Below the pieces are notes generated by a model. It searched no databases. It saw only the letters and a program-made list of their open reading frames with translations, and was not told the origin of the DNA. A stretch of 64,000 bases of DNA from Whalleya microplaca (lineage: Eukaryota; Ascomycota; Sordariomycetes; Xylariales; Xylariaceae), in the NCBI GenBank assembly GCA_022497155.1, contig MU385771.1:124001-188000 (forward strand), in the 5' to 3' direction. Both the position numbers and the translations under genes were made by a program. How positions within the stretch are numbered: the stretch's first letter is position 1; each line of letters begins with the position of its first letter. Positions 55,578 through 64,000 of the stretch are shown here, piece by piece.

Positions 55578-56858
55578 ATGGCATCTCTGAAGTCAGGTCC
55601 CGTGACGCAACTGCTAGTTCAGATTCAGGAGAATACCCAAAAGTACCTCCAATTCTTCTCTACACAATCTCTCCCCGAACCATCTTACCAGGACGGCGAC
55701 GGCCTCCAGCCAGGCCAATGTCTCCCACATGACGTCCAAGCCGCCAGAGATGCTGCGCTCGAGGCCACCGATGAGCTGCACCATCTGCTCCTGGGCCCGT
55801 TGGGCCTTGTGGTCGACTGTCCCGGACAGCACTACTTCATGTTGAGCATACAGTACATCTACCGCTACAAGCTGGCGCGCCACGTGCCGCTCGAGGGGGA
55901 GACGACCTTTGCCGAGATAGCGCGGGCGGCAGGCGTTGATGTGAGGGACGTGACACGGTTTTTGCGGGTGGCCATCGCACGACACGTGTTCCACGAGCCC
56001 GGCAAGGGCCGGGTGGTACACACGGCCTCTTCGCGCCTGCTGCTAAACGATGCCGGGCTCGAGGCGTGGATCACCAACATCGCCGAGGAGTTCTGGCCGG
56101 CGGTGGCCCGTTCCGTGGATGCGACACAGCGGTGGCCTGGTAGTGAGGAGCCTAATGAGTCGGGCTACTCGCTGGCGCATGGCACGACCGAGAACCCATT
56201 CGATGTTATCCGCCGCGAGCCGACACGCCGCCAGCGCTTCATCGATGCCATGAGCTACTCGCACCTCCACGCCAGCTACAGCATAGAGCACCTGCTGGCC
56301 GGCTACGATTTTGCCGGGGCGCGCACCGTTGTCGACGTCGGCGGCTCGCACGGTCAGGTCGCCATCGCCCTGGCATATCGCTACCCGGCCGTCGAGCGCA
56401 TCGTGGTTCAGGATCTACCAGACACCATCGCTGGGCTAGACGAGCACGTCCCATCCGAGCTCCGCTCCCGGGTCTGCGGTATGGCGCACGATTTCCTGAC
56501 GCCACAGCCCGTCAAGGGCGCCGATGTCTATTTGCTGCGCTGGATCCTGCACGACTGGAGTGACAAGTACTGCGTCAAAATCCTGCAATCGCTGGTCTCC
56601 GGGCTGAAGACAGGCGCCAAGGTTGTCGTCAACGACATCTGCATCCCGGAGCCGGGACAGCTGGGCATCGCAGCCGACCGAGCGCTTAGGTTGATGGACA
56701 TCTCCATGAAGGCATTTAACAATGCGAGGGAGCGGGATGTGGAGACTTGGATGAATCTATTCATGACCGCAGATCCAAGATTCAAATTCTTGGGCATCAC
56801 CATTCCTCAAGGCGCGAGGATGGCTGTTATCCAGGCTGAGTGGACCGGTGAGGATTAG
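55578..56858 (+). CDS. Plant-type O-methyltransferase (SAM-dependent)
   Basis: Single exon, 426 residues, starting at 55578 in an ACCATGG context. The N-terminal half is the dimerisation/winged-helix domain of PF00891 enzymes ('LLLGPLGLVVDCPGQHYF', 'FAEIARAAGVDVRDVTRFLR'). The SAM site is 'TVVDVGGSHGQVAIALA' (about residues 250-266), followed by 'VVQDLPDTI' and 'MAHDFLTPQPVKGADVYLLRWILHDWSD', with the probable catalytic His near residue 325, then 'VVVNDICIPEPG'. These enzymes methylate hydroxyl groups of aromatic or polyketide/terpenoid products and are common tailoring enzymes in fungal clusters. The gene is GC-rich and without introns, unlike most of the P450 genes beside it. Its place between the receptor and P450-3 supports a tailoring role in the same pathway. 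Confidence 0.93.
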   Translation: MASLKSGPVTQLLVQIQENTQKYLQFFSTQSLPEPSYQDGDGLQPGQCLPHDVQAARDAALEATDELHHLLLGPLGLVVDCPGQHYFMLSIQYIYRYKLARHVPLEGETTFAEIARAAGVDVRDVTRFLRVAIARHVFHEPGKGRVVHTASSRLLLNDAGLEAWITNIAEEFWPAVARSVDATQRWPGSEEPNESGYSLAHGTTENPFDVIRREPTRRQRFIDAMSYSHLHASYSIEHLLAGYDFAGARTVVDVGGSHGQVAIALAYRYPAVERIVVQDLPDTIAGLDEHVPSELRSRVCGMAHDFLTPQPVKGADVYLLRWILHDWSDKYCVKILQSLVSGLKTGAKVVVNDICIPEPGQLGIAADRALRLMDISMKAFNNARERDVETWMNLFMTADPRFKFLGITIPQGARMAVIQAEWTGED

Positions 56859-58175
56859 TAAGGTATCGGAAATGCCAAGCGTTAAGTGTGGTAAGCTGAT
56901 TACGTGAGGCTGGAGACGCACGGACCATAGCTTAATCCAGTTGATCCATACGCAATAACAGGAGGTTTTCTTAGGTTAGAGCTTTTCTACAGCTAATTAG
57001 CTGACCTTTTACTCTTCACCTTTATTATTTTACAGTAATACTGATAGATGATGTTAGTACTGCTGGAGGATGCCTCCCTCCTTACTATTATTCTTTATAT
57101 CCTTGCCCCCCTAGCTTCATGTATCAAATACATACCTATTACCCAAATGCGCCGTCCCTTTTAAGTGCCGTCACAACAGGTACAAGGAAATATGTATTAT
57201 TCTTTATGCAGACAAAAGTCACTTTCTAATCCCTGTAAAGCCAGCCATACGATTTGTCGATCAGGGCGTAGTTGGTATTATGGGTAGGTATTATATCCCG
57301 GCTTGTTCTCAAAAAAAGACAAGGGTTTTGACGGGGGTTTTGCGAGTAGGTATCTGAAGTACCTGCGGAGAGGCTCTTCCAACTTAGGTTTAGTCAAGGC
57401 AAAAACTACTTGACTTGGGTATAACAATTTGGCCTCCAACCGCAGTAAGCTAGCTTATGTGGCAGAGCCGCAAAAATACATAGTGTTGTCGAATTAATGT
57501 GGCATTCCATTGCCGCCGCAAAAGAGGGTCCCCACCAATCATAAAATACATATCCGCAAGATCAAGTGTTTGAGCCGGAGCTTCGGCAACCATTGGAATA
57601 TAAGATCTGCATCATTGTCAAAAAGGGAAGCAAAAGGCGAATGGATACTACCTTGGCAGTCATCCTAAGATGTAGCACAAGAACCAACTGCATGTAGATG
57701 CAGGCAATTCACAAGCAGGCTGGCAGGAGGCCAACGCAGCAACTGGTGGTAAATGGTCCGTGTGCCAGACGGCGCACCGTAAGGTTTAGCTTAGTTGCGT
57801 ATGTATGTATGTACATAGGTTGTTGGCTTGGGAGGCTGAGTGAAGGCAATCTAATGGGGTTGTATTAGCAGTGGAGGTCCTAAGCTACCTAGCCTACCTA
57901 GGTAGCTACACGTAGTATGTTGTAATTTAGAGATATGTACTTATGTAACCTACATGTAGTACATGTAATTAACAACAACTCATTCCTTTTCTATAGCAGC
58001 CTGTTGGTTACACAAAGCTACTAATTATCTAGGTACTCTTTACCCGTCCATCTCCTCAAACGCTGACCTTCAACTTTTTTAATAAATTACCTAATGAATT
58101 GTGATAATTCTGTTATGACATCCGATATCTAGCCACATAAAGACATGAATTGAAACTTAACGGATAGGCAGCTAG
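56859..58175. other. Intergenic spacer between converging genes
   Basis: About 1.3 kb, AT-rich, shared 3' flank of the O-methyltransferase (+) and P450-3 (-). It includes CCTAGGTAG-type words near 57893-57905 and an ACATGTAGTACATGTA word near 57951-57966. No gene seen. Confidence 0.5.
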
Positions 58176-59842
58176 TCACTCAATAGCCTTTTCGGTCCCC
58201 TTCTCTGCCTCCCAGACAAACCTCCACTCTATCTTTTCCATCTCCTCTCTTACCTTCACATGCACCCTCACGTCCTCAACAGGGGTTAGGATGCTGGTTG
58301 TGATATGGCTTTTGGTTCTCGGCATCTTCCATTGGCCAGCCACTGGAGTCACATCATATCTCAAAACCATCATAATCAAAATGGTCAAGATCTCATTGGC
58401 TGCAAAATGCCGGCCAGGGCATACACTTGCCCCACTTCCAAATGCGCGATATGCAGACGCGGGGACCTTGTTCTTGCTCCTGGCCTGTGTATGTAGGAGA
58501 AAACGCTTGGGGTCGAACGTAGATGCTGTAGGGCCCCATGCTGACTTGCTACTGTGCAGCTCTGCAGATGGAACCAGAAGAATGGAGTCCTTTTTCAGCA
58601 GGTATTCATCCTGGATTAGTGTGTCCTCAAGCACGACCCTCCCGGAGGCGTTGGTGCTCTGCACGCGAAGGACTTCTTGGACGAACGAGCTGAGTAAGGG
58701 GTAACCAGCGATGACTTCAGGGATGTTGACCGTAATAGCATGATTATTGTCCTCGTCTTTAGCCTCGGGCATTCCAATTAATTCCTCCACTTTGCTCCTC
58801 ACATCTTGAAGAAGGGACGGGTCAGAATAGAGGTAATAAATAGCCCAGGAAGTGCTAGGCACGGTGTTCACCAGCAGTCCGTAACAGACGCTCAGGTCAA
58901 AATGCTCGATGTCAGACTGTGAGACACCGTACTTGCGATTAACTTCATAGCGTGCTTGGATAAGGCGGGAAGCCGTTTCGTGCCCACCTGCGGCGTAGTA
59001 TTTGCCCATAGCATCGAATAGCACCTTTCTACCGCGTCTGCCTTTAGGCGCAATAAGACCCGATAGAACATTCAGACCTAGGAAGGCAAAATCCTTGTCA
59101 ATGGCCCTAGCATTGTCAATTAGACCTAGCACTTATACACAAGCGCTGCACGTACCAGAATCCGTGATGCACAATAGGATCCTGGAATGGATTTTGCTCG
59201 GCACCGTAGATGGCGTCTGTACTGGCCTGGGTGACAATTTTCCGAGTCATTTCGAATAGTTTGGTCCCTTCTTCCTTATCTATCTCAGCGGAGTGAAGAA
59301 GACTTGTTACGCTTTTCAGCATGACTTGTGTGATTGCTTGGAGATCCTTCCCTGGCGAGAGAGAATGATGCATGACCTTCAACGTCTCAGGACGCAGTCC
59401 GACGGGGCCATTCTCTTCTAGAAGGTCTTCCCCGAGTGCGTCCAGGCCGTGCTGGCTGGGAATGAGGATCCTTTTGGCGAACTGGACGACATATGGAGCG
59501 AACGAAATCGTCCTGGAACGGCGGTCGATCAGTGAGATCAGATTTGGAGAGGTTACAATGTAAATCTTGCTCCGCGGCACGCCAAGGGTGTATATTGGCA
59601 AGTCATACTGTTTCCTGGAATGAAGAGGTCAAACCCGACTGCATATACCTTAGATCATAGGTGACTTACGTGATCTTTTCATAATAGCCAGAACCATCTC
59701 TGATCATCCCGATAATATGGCCGAGGAACGGGATACCAGGAGGAATCAGCTGGGGCTCCTTGAGATCATGAGGCAGGCTAATGAAAAAATCAAGAAGGAA
59801 ATAGCCAATGACTACAGCAGCACCAATAATAATGTAAACCAT
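58176..59842 (-). CDS. Cytochrome P450 (P450-3), CYP7/CYP8-like clade
   Basis: Three exons (59842-59670, 59614-59156, 59106-58176; introns 55 and 49 bp) encode 520 residues. The N-terminal anchor is residues 2-20, followed by the hinge 'LIPPGIPFLGHIIGM'. Exon 2 ends in 'VHHGFW'; using the GTACGT donor and the second TAG acceptor (intron 59107-59155) the frame continues 'AIDKDFAFLGLNVL', the expected helix of this clade. Without that 49-bp intron the gene would look frameshifted. The I-helix is 'LLVNTVPSTSWAIYYL': N-x-x-P-x-T/S instead of A-G-x-D-T. E-x-x-R is 'QEVLR'. The heme loop is 'AFGSGASVCPGRHFA'. It is divergent from P450-4. Same broad clade as P450-1, -2 and -5. Confidence 0.9.
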
Positions 59843-60375
59843 CCTTCATACTCTGGGGGCGTCGGACACTGGTGGCAGGAAAATGAATTTTATTAATAAG
59901 GAAACGGTAGATGAAGCTAATTAATGTTGATGCTGACAATGATGATGAATATGAGTCTATAGGTCTTATAAGCCCACCAGTCGTCGATGTCGACAAGGGT
60001 AAGCAAGCGGGTAAATGTACATATTTCACCAGATACGCGATTATCCAAGAGCTGCCAGGACATTTTTGAATCTGGCGAAGGTTGGGTGTGCGACGATACG
60101 GAACGACCCCTATTCTCCGAAGTACATGTACGTCGCAACGGCAAACAAGGATGTACGGACCGGAGCCAATCAAATTACATATAGCTCGGGCACTGCCGCC
60201 GCCACCCATCTACCACCCTTTAAGCGTCCACCTACACACTTTTTTATCTTTACACATCTCCCTCCATCCGTAATCGAAATCCTGCTCTTCACAGCTGTAG
60301 TCAAGGCAGACCACGAAGCTCAATCTCCAACGAAAAAGCTCGAATATATCTGAAGGAAGAATCCGATATCCTACC
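59843..60375. promoter_or_regulatory. Bidirectional promoter of P450-3 and P450-4
   Basis: Head-to-head spacer of 533 bp. It includes a palindromic GTACATGTAC near 60122-60131 and a CGCCGCCACC stretch near 60199. No ORF in it is credible as a gene. Confidence 0.45.
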
Positions 60376-62133
60376 ATGATTGTTCAATTCCTCCTAAGCT
60401 CCGTGCTGGCCTACTTTGTCTGGAGCATCATTTGTTTGGAGATCAACGTGCGTAAGGCCCGCGCCTTAGATGTGCCGTATGTGCGTCTCCCGATTGATTC
60501 GAATAACGTCCCCTGGACAATTATTCAGCCGTATGTCTGGAATATCCTTGATAGATTCCCTATCAGATGGTCTTCGTATCCTGACTTCATCCGCTACTCG
60601 CGCCGAGGATGGCACTTTGCCGACAAATCTGAAACTCACCTCCGATTGGGCTCTGTCTGGGCTCTTGTAACTCCTGTTGCCATCTATCTACATTTCGCAG
60701 ACCCGGATGCCATCCATGACATTTTTACCAGGCGCAGTGATTTCGTCCGGCCTGTCAAGGAATATAGTAATCAATCGCATCCACCCCATGTAGGGTCATC
60801 TCGCTGATCGCTAGTAGAACTCTTGGAGGTTTATGGTCCTTGCATTTCGACCGCTGGATGGGATGACTGGTCTCGCCATCGGAAGGTCCTCGCCGCGCCC
60901 TTTAATGAGAGCATCATGAAATTCGTCTGGGATGAGTCCCTTACTCAGGCCAGGGCTATGCTTCGTTCCTGGACTTCTGCCGCCGAGGCCGGTATTCCTA
61001 GCACGCAACGGGATACGCGGACACTCTCATTAAACGTGCTTGCGGCTACGGGCTTCCGTAAATCGTACGAATTTCATGGGTCAGCAGATCTTGTCGTCGA
61101 CGAGATAGGCAGCTACCGCGACTCTCTCCAAACCGTTCTCGACAATATAATTCCCCTGATGTTGATTCCCTACAGTGTCCTAACCGGGCCTATGGTACCA
61201 AAGAGCTGGGCTAGAATCGGCAATGCAGCAGTATCTTTTAAGAAATATATGATGAAGATGCTCGAAGAGGAGACGACTGCGCTTAATCAAGGTAACCCAG
61301 GCTCTGGCAGCATTATGACGGCCTTTGTGCACGCTCTTAACGTGCATAACCAAGAGTCTTCTATATCCGACCCGAAGGATGAAGATATTAAAAAGGGCCT
61401 CTCGGTCGACGAGATTTTTGGGAACCTTTTCGTTATTAATTTTGCGGGCCATGATACTACCGCCAATACCCTAGCTTTTAGTATGCTGCTCCTGGCCGCA
61501 TATCCCCAGGTTCAAACCTGGATATCTGAAGAGATCACGGCCGTAACCAAAGACAAGTCTGTCGAGGAATGGGACTATAAAAGTATTTTTCCGCACCTCA
61601 AGCGCTGTCGCGCCGTTTTACTTGAGACCTTACGCGTCTACCCACCCATTATGGCCCTACCCAAATGGACTTCCCGGAGAGCGCAGACGATCAAAGTGGG
61701 AGACCGAATGCTTACTATCCCACCCGGAATCAGCACGATCCCATACCTACGCGCTGTACAGTCGCATCCGAAGTACTGGCCTGATCCGTATACCTGGAAA
61801 CCCTCCCGCTGGATCTTACAGCCTGCCCCGGCGGTTTCTCCTTCTACCTACCAGATTTCCGATGAGGAGCTGCTTGTACCGAGACAGAGTACCTATTTTC
61901 CGTGGTCAGATGGCCCGCAAAACTGCCCAGGCAAAAAGTTCGCCGAAGTCGAGGCAGTAGCCGTATTAGCTTGCATATTTAAGACACATCGCTTACATAT
62001 AATGAAGGAGGTCGGGGAAAGTAATGAGGCGGCGCAACAGCGAGCCCTGGACTGTACCAACGATGTCAACATGGAGATGTTGTTAAGAATGACGAATGCC
62101 GATCAGGTTAAACTGATCTGTAGGGCGGCGTAA
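60376..62133 (+). CDS. Cytochrome P450 (P450-4), canonical type
   Basis: Two exons (60376-60766, 60818-62133; 51-bp intron) encode 568 residues. The join gives 'KEYKLLEVYGPCISTAGWDDWSRHRK', the C-helix region with the W-x-x-x-R pair. The I-helix is canonical, 'NFAGHDTTANTLAF'. E-x-x-R is 'LETLR', followed by 'VYPPI'. The meander and heme loop read 'YFPWSDGPQNCPGKKFAEVEAVAV', a form common in large fungal CYP families with Trp replacing Phe at the loop start (P-W-S-D-G). The N-terminal anchor is residues 3-20. This P450 differs from its three or four neighbours in clade and codon use and was probably recruited separately. It is likely an ER-bound oxygenase in the same pathway, receiving electrons from the shared reductase; the substrate is unknown. 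Confidence 0.92.
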
Positions 62134-63063
62134 GCGGGCTAAAATGGGGGAAATGAAACTTGTATGTACTATGGAAATCGTTAGTGATGATATCAGTAAG
62201 GGTTGCAGCGATAAATGCAATTTTTTCTAGGAGACTTGAAGACATAGGTATATTTGATGCTAATGCCTCTCCTACTAACTCAATACTCGACGTATATGCA
62301 GATAATATTTCTTAACCTATTGCACGGGGATCTGCGCGTACCCAAATAGGTTAGTTGTTACTGCCTGGCCTTGTCCGTCTAGGGGTGCCCCTTAAATGGC
62401 GCGCTTCCGTAAGAGGAGCCTCAGCCTACCTTGAATTCTTATACGGCAACGGTGGGAGGAGGGTTACATCCTATTCCCCCTCCATCAATAAGCTTGACAC
62501 AACCAGTAAAAATGAGCCACCGAGGCAGGCAGGGTATCCAAGAATAGTACAGCCTTGTAGACTGCGATGTCACCGGTTTCCTCCTAATTGCGTCATCAGC
62601 AGTTACTTCCAGTGCTACTACAACGCAGAAAAGCTCTATGCCCGAAAGTGCCCATCCCAAGCTCTGGAATGTAGTATCATGCTGCACAGAAGACTAACTC
62701 GATGAAATGGTAACATCAACAAATGTCTGCCTTGTTTTGCCTGCATTACCTAGTGATCTTCAGCCCGCATTCTCGTTCTGCCGTTTTGGGATTTTCCGTG
62801 TAACCACTCATCAGAGATGCACACCAGGGTCTACCTAAATAGGCCGTCCAAGTAGCCGGTCTGACTGATTGAATGAAATTATGCAGACCATACCAATTCA
62901 GCGTCCGACTTCTTAATTATCCCCGTCACATGTATCCACTCATGAAGGCACGAGTCAACCCCAAAACCGAAGTATCGCTGTCTAGCCAATATCTTCAAGA
63001 TCTCATCTTCACGTCTGACTCCTGGCGCCCGACCTTCTGATTCTGCTCCTCAGGCCGGCTCCC
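62134..63063. other. Intergenic spacer between P450-4 and P450-5
   Basis: About 930 bases, promoter of P450-5. ORFs 62355-62705 and its antisense have no domain. Confidence 0.5.
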
Positions 63064-64000
63064 ATGGACAGACCTTTTATGAACATAGAGGCATGGTTGA
63101 CTTGGATGGGAGAATGCATGCGTGTTCCATGGCCGTCTCCATCCACCGAGCTTGGAATCACAGACATATTGCTGAAAAACGGTGCAGGGCTTCTGATCTT
63201 TGCTGTTCTGCTGAATCATATCCTTGTGACTATCAGATACTACTGGGCTCATTGTAATGAAGTAGATGGCCAGATACCTCCTACGTACCCATCTGCCATC
63301 CCACTCTTCGGCAACCTCATCTCGTTCGTATGGAATAACGCAGAATTCTGTCGTCGGGTTACGTAAGTCAGACAATCAGTTGTAGGTGCTGAATTATCGC
63401 AAACGCTGACGCACCTATAGGTCCTACCGAGGAAGGTTCACGTCCGTGAGGCTTTCATTTTTTGGAATGAGGATATATCTTTTTCAGGATCGTGAGACCA
63501 TTAAGAGAATCTGGAAGGCGCCATCCTTATCAAGTCCCATGTCTATCCAGATATATACTCACAGGTATTTTTTCGGGACGCCCGAGAGGACCTTGGCAAC
63601 ATATATCGCGGATAACTCGGGCCCTCATGAGAAGCCATACCCAGGAAGTAATGTGCCACCAAAGAATCGCATCGATCATATCACACACCGTGGATACCTC
63701 CGGGCATTAACCGGTCCAGGCTTGTCCCCCACTATCCGGCGCTTCATGGATGGGTTACAAACTCGAGTAGGGCAACTAGCCTTCGCTGGAGAGTGGCAAG
63801 ATCTTGAGGACTTCCGATCATTCTTCCAGAACTTGATGGGTGGTGCTCTCCTCGAATCTCTTTTCGGACCAGAGCTTATTCGTCTCAATCCGAACATAGT
63901 CGGCGATCTCCTCGAGTTTGACGCCAATATACCGTGGCTAGCTCGAGGGATACCATCTTTTATCAAGCCGGCACCGTACAGACTGCGGAGTAGGCTCTGG
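63064..64000 (+). CDS. Cytochrome P450 (P450-5), N-terminal part, cut by window edge
   Basis: Two visible exons (63064-63362, 63421 to the edge; 58-bp GTAAGT..TAG intron) give 293 residues without a stop. The membrane helix is around residues 38-55 ('GAGLLIFAVLLNHILV'), followed by the proline hinge 'IPPTYPSAIPLFGNLISFVW'. Exon 2 has 'YRGRFTSVRLSFFGMRIYLF', 'HRGYLRALTGPGLSPTIRRF' and 'FFQNLMGGALLESLFGPEL'. The last stretch, including a 'NPNIVGDLLEFDANIPWLARGIP' run, aligns by eye with the same region of P450-2 ('HPNFIEDLWEYDKGVMNLARRLP'), so the two are paralogues in the CYP7/CYP8-like clade. The I-helix and heme loop are beyond the window. The gene proves that the P450 island continues to the right, where a core biosynthetic enzyme may lie. 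Confidence 0.85.

Noticed and set aside
59107..59155. Apparent frameshift in P450-3
   Set aside because: A 49-bp GTACGT..TAG intron restores the conserved G-F-W-A-I-D-K-D-F segment and an exact codon sum, so the gene is intact.
1..64000. CRISPR array, bacterial operon or plasmid features
   Set aside because: No regularly spaced repeats, Shine-Dalgarno spacing or polycistronic layout; splice sites throughout show a eukaryotic nuclear genome.

Overview
The window is nuclear DNA of a filamentous ascomycete (Pezizomycotina). Nearly every gene has short spliceosomal introns (45-190 bp, GT-AG with a few GC-AG). Gene content points the same way: PTH11-like receptor, LaeA-like methyltransferase, PSG1, GPI17, FAT1, DPH2 and many P450s. 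A Sordariomycete is likely but not proven. Two 10-N scaffold gaps (9740-9749 and 53177-53186) sit in poly-G/C low-quality sequence. GC-rich housekeeping genes alternate with long AT-rich spacers that hold only broken repeats.

Left part (1-8.2 kb): the C-terminal end of an unknown Ser-rich protein, a GSA-type class III aminotransferase (-), a DJ-1/PfpI protein (+) and a degenerate protein-kinase-like gene (-), separated by AT-rich spacers.

Middle (9.9-41.7 kb): mostly conserved cell-biology genes. These are a MARVEL-type membrane protein, DPH2 (diphthamide synthesis), FAT1 (very-long-chain acyl-CoA synthetase), GPI17/PIG-S (GPI transamidase), an mpaB-like oxygenase, a LaeA-like methyltransferase with nine exons, a tubby/LURP-like hypothetical, a J-domain protein, an acidic protein with a four-unit C-terminal repeat, a PSG1-like membrane protein, an ACC-deaminase-like PLP enzyme, and a SERAC1-like alpha/beta-hydrolase protein that lacks the serine nucleophile.

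Right part (42-64 kb): a P450-rich island. It has five cytochrome P450 genes, the last cut by the window edge. Four of them (P450-1, -2, -3 and the truncated -5) look like the fungal CYP7/CYP8-like clade. For P450-1 to -3, whose I-helices are visible, the usual A-G-x-D-T oxygen-activation motif is absent. With them are a DHA2-type MFS transporter, a plant-type O-methyltransferase and a PTH11-like receptor. This looks like the tailoring and export part of a specialised-metabolite cluster, but no PKS, NRPS or terpene synthase lies in the window. P450-2 and the MFS gene share a divergent promoter carrying an exact 17-bp direct repeat, and P450-3 and P450-4 share another divergent promoter. A 521-bp MITE with perfect 59-bp terminal inverted repeats and a pair of adjacent 12-nt-loop hairpins lie between the MFS and receptor genes.

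Exon models were built by hand from reading-frame continuity, splice consensus and recalled family motifs. All multi-exon sums are in frame. No database search or RNA evidence was available.
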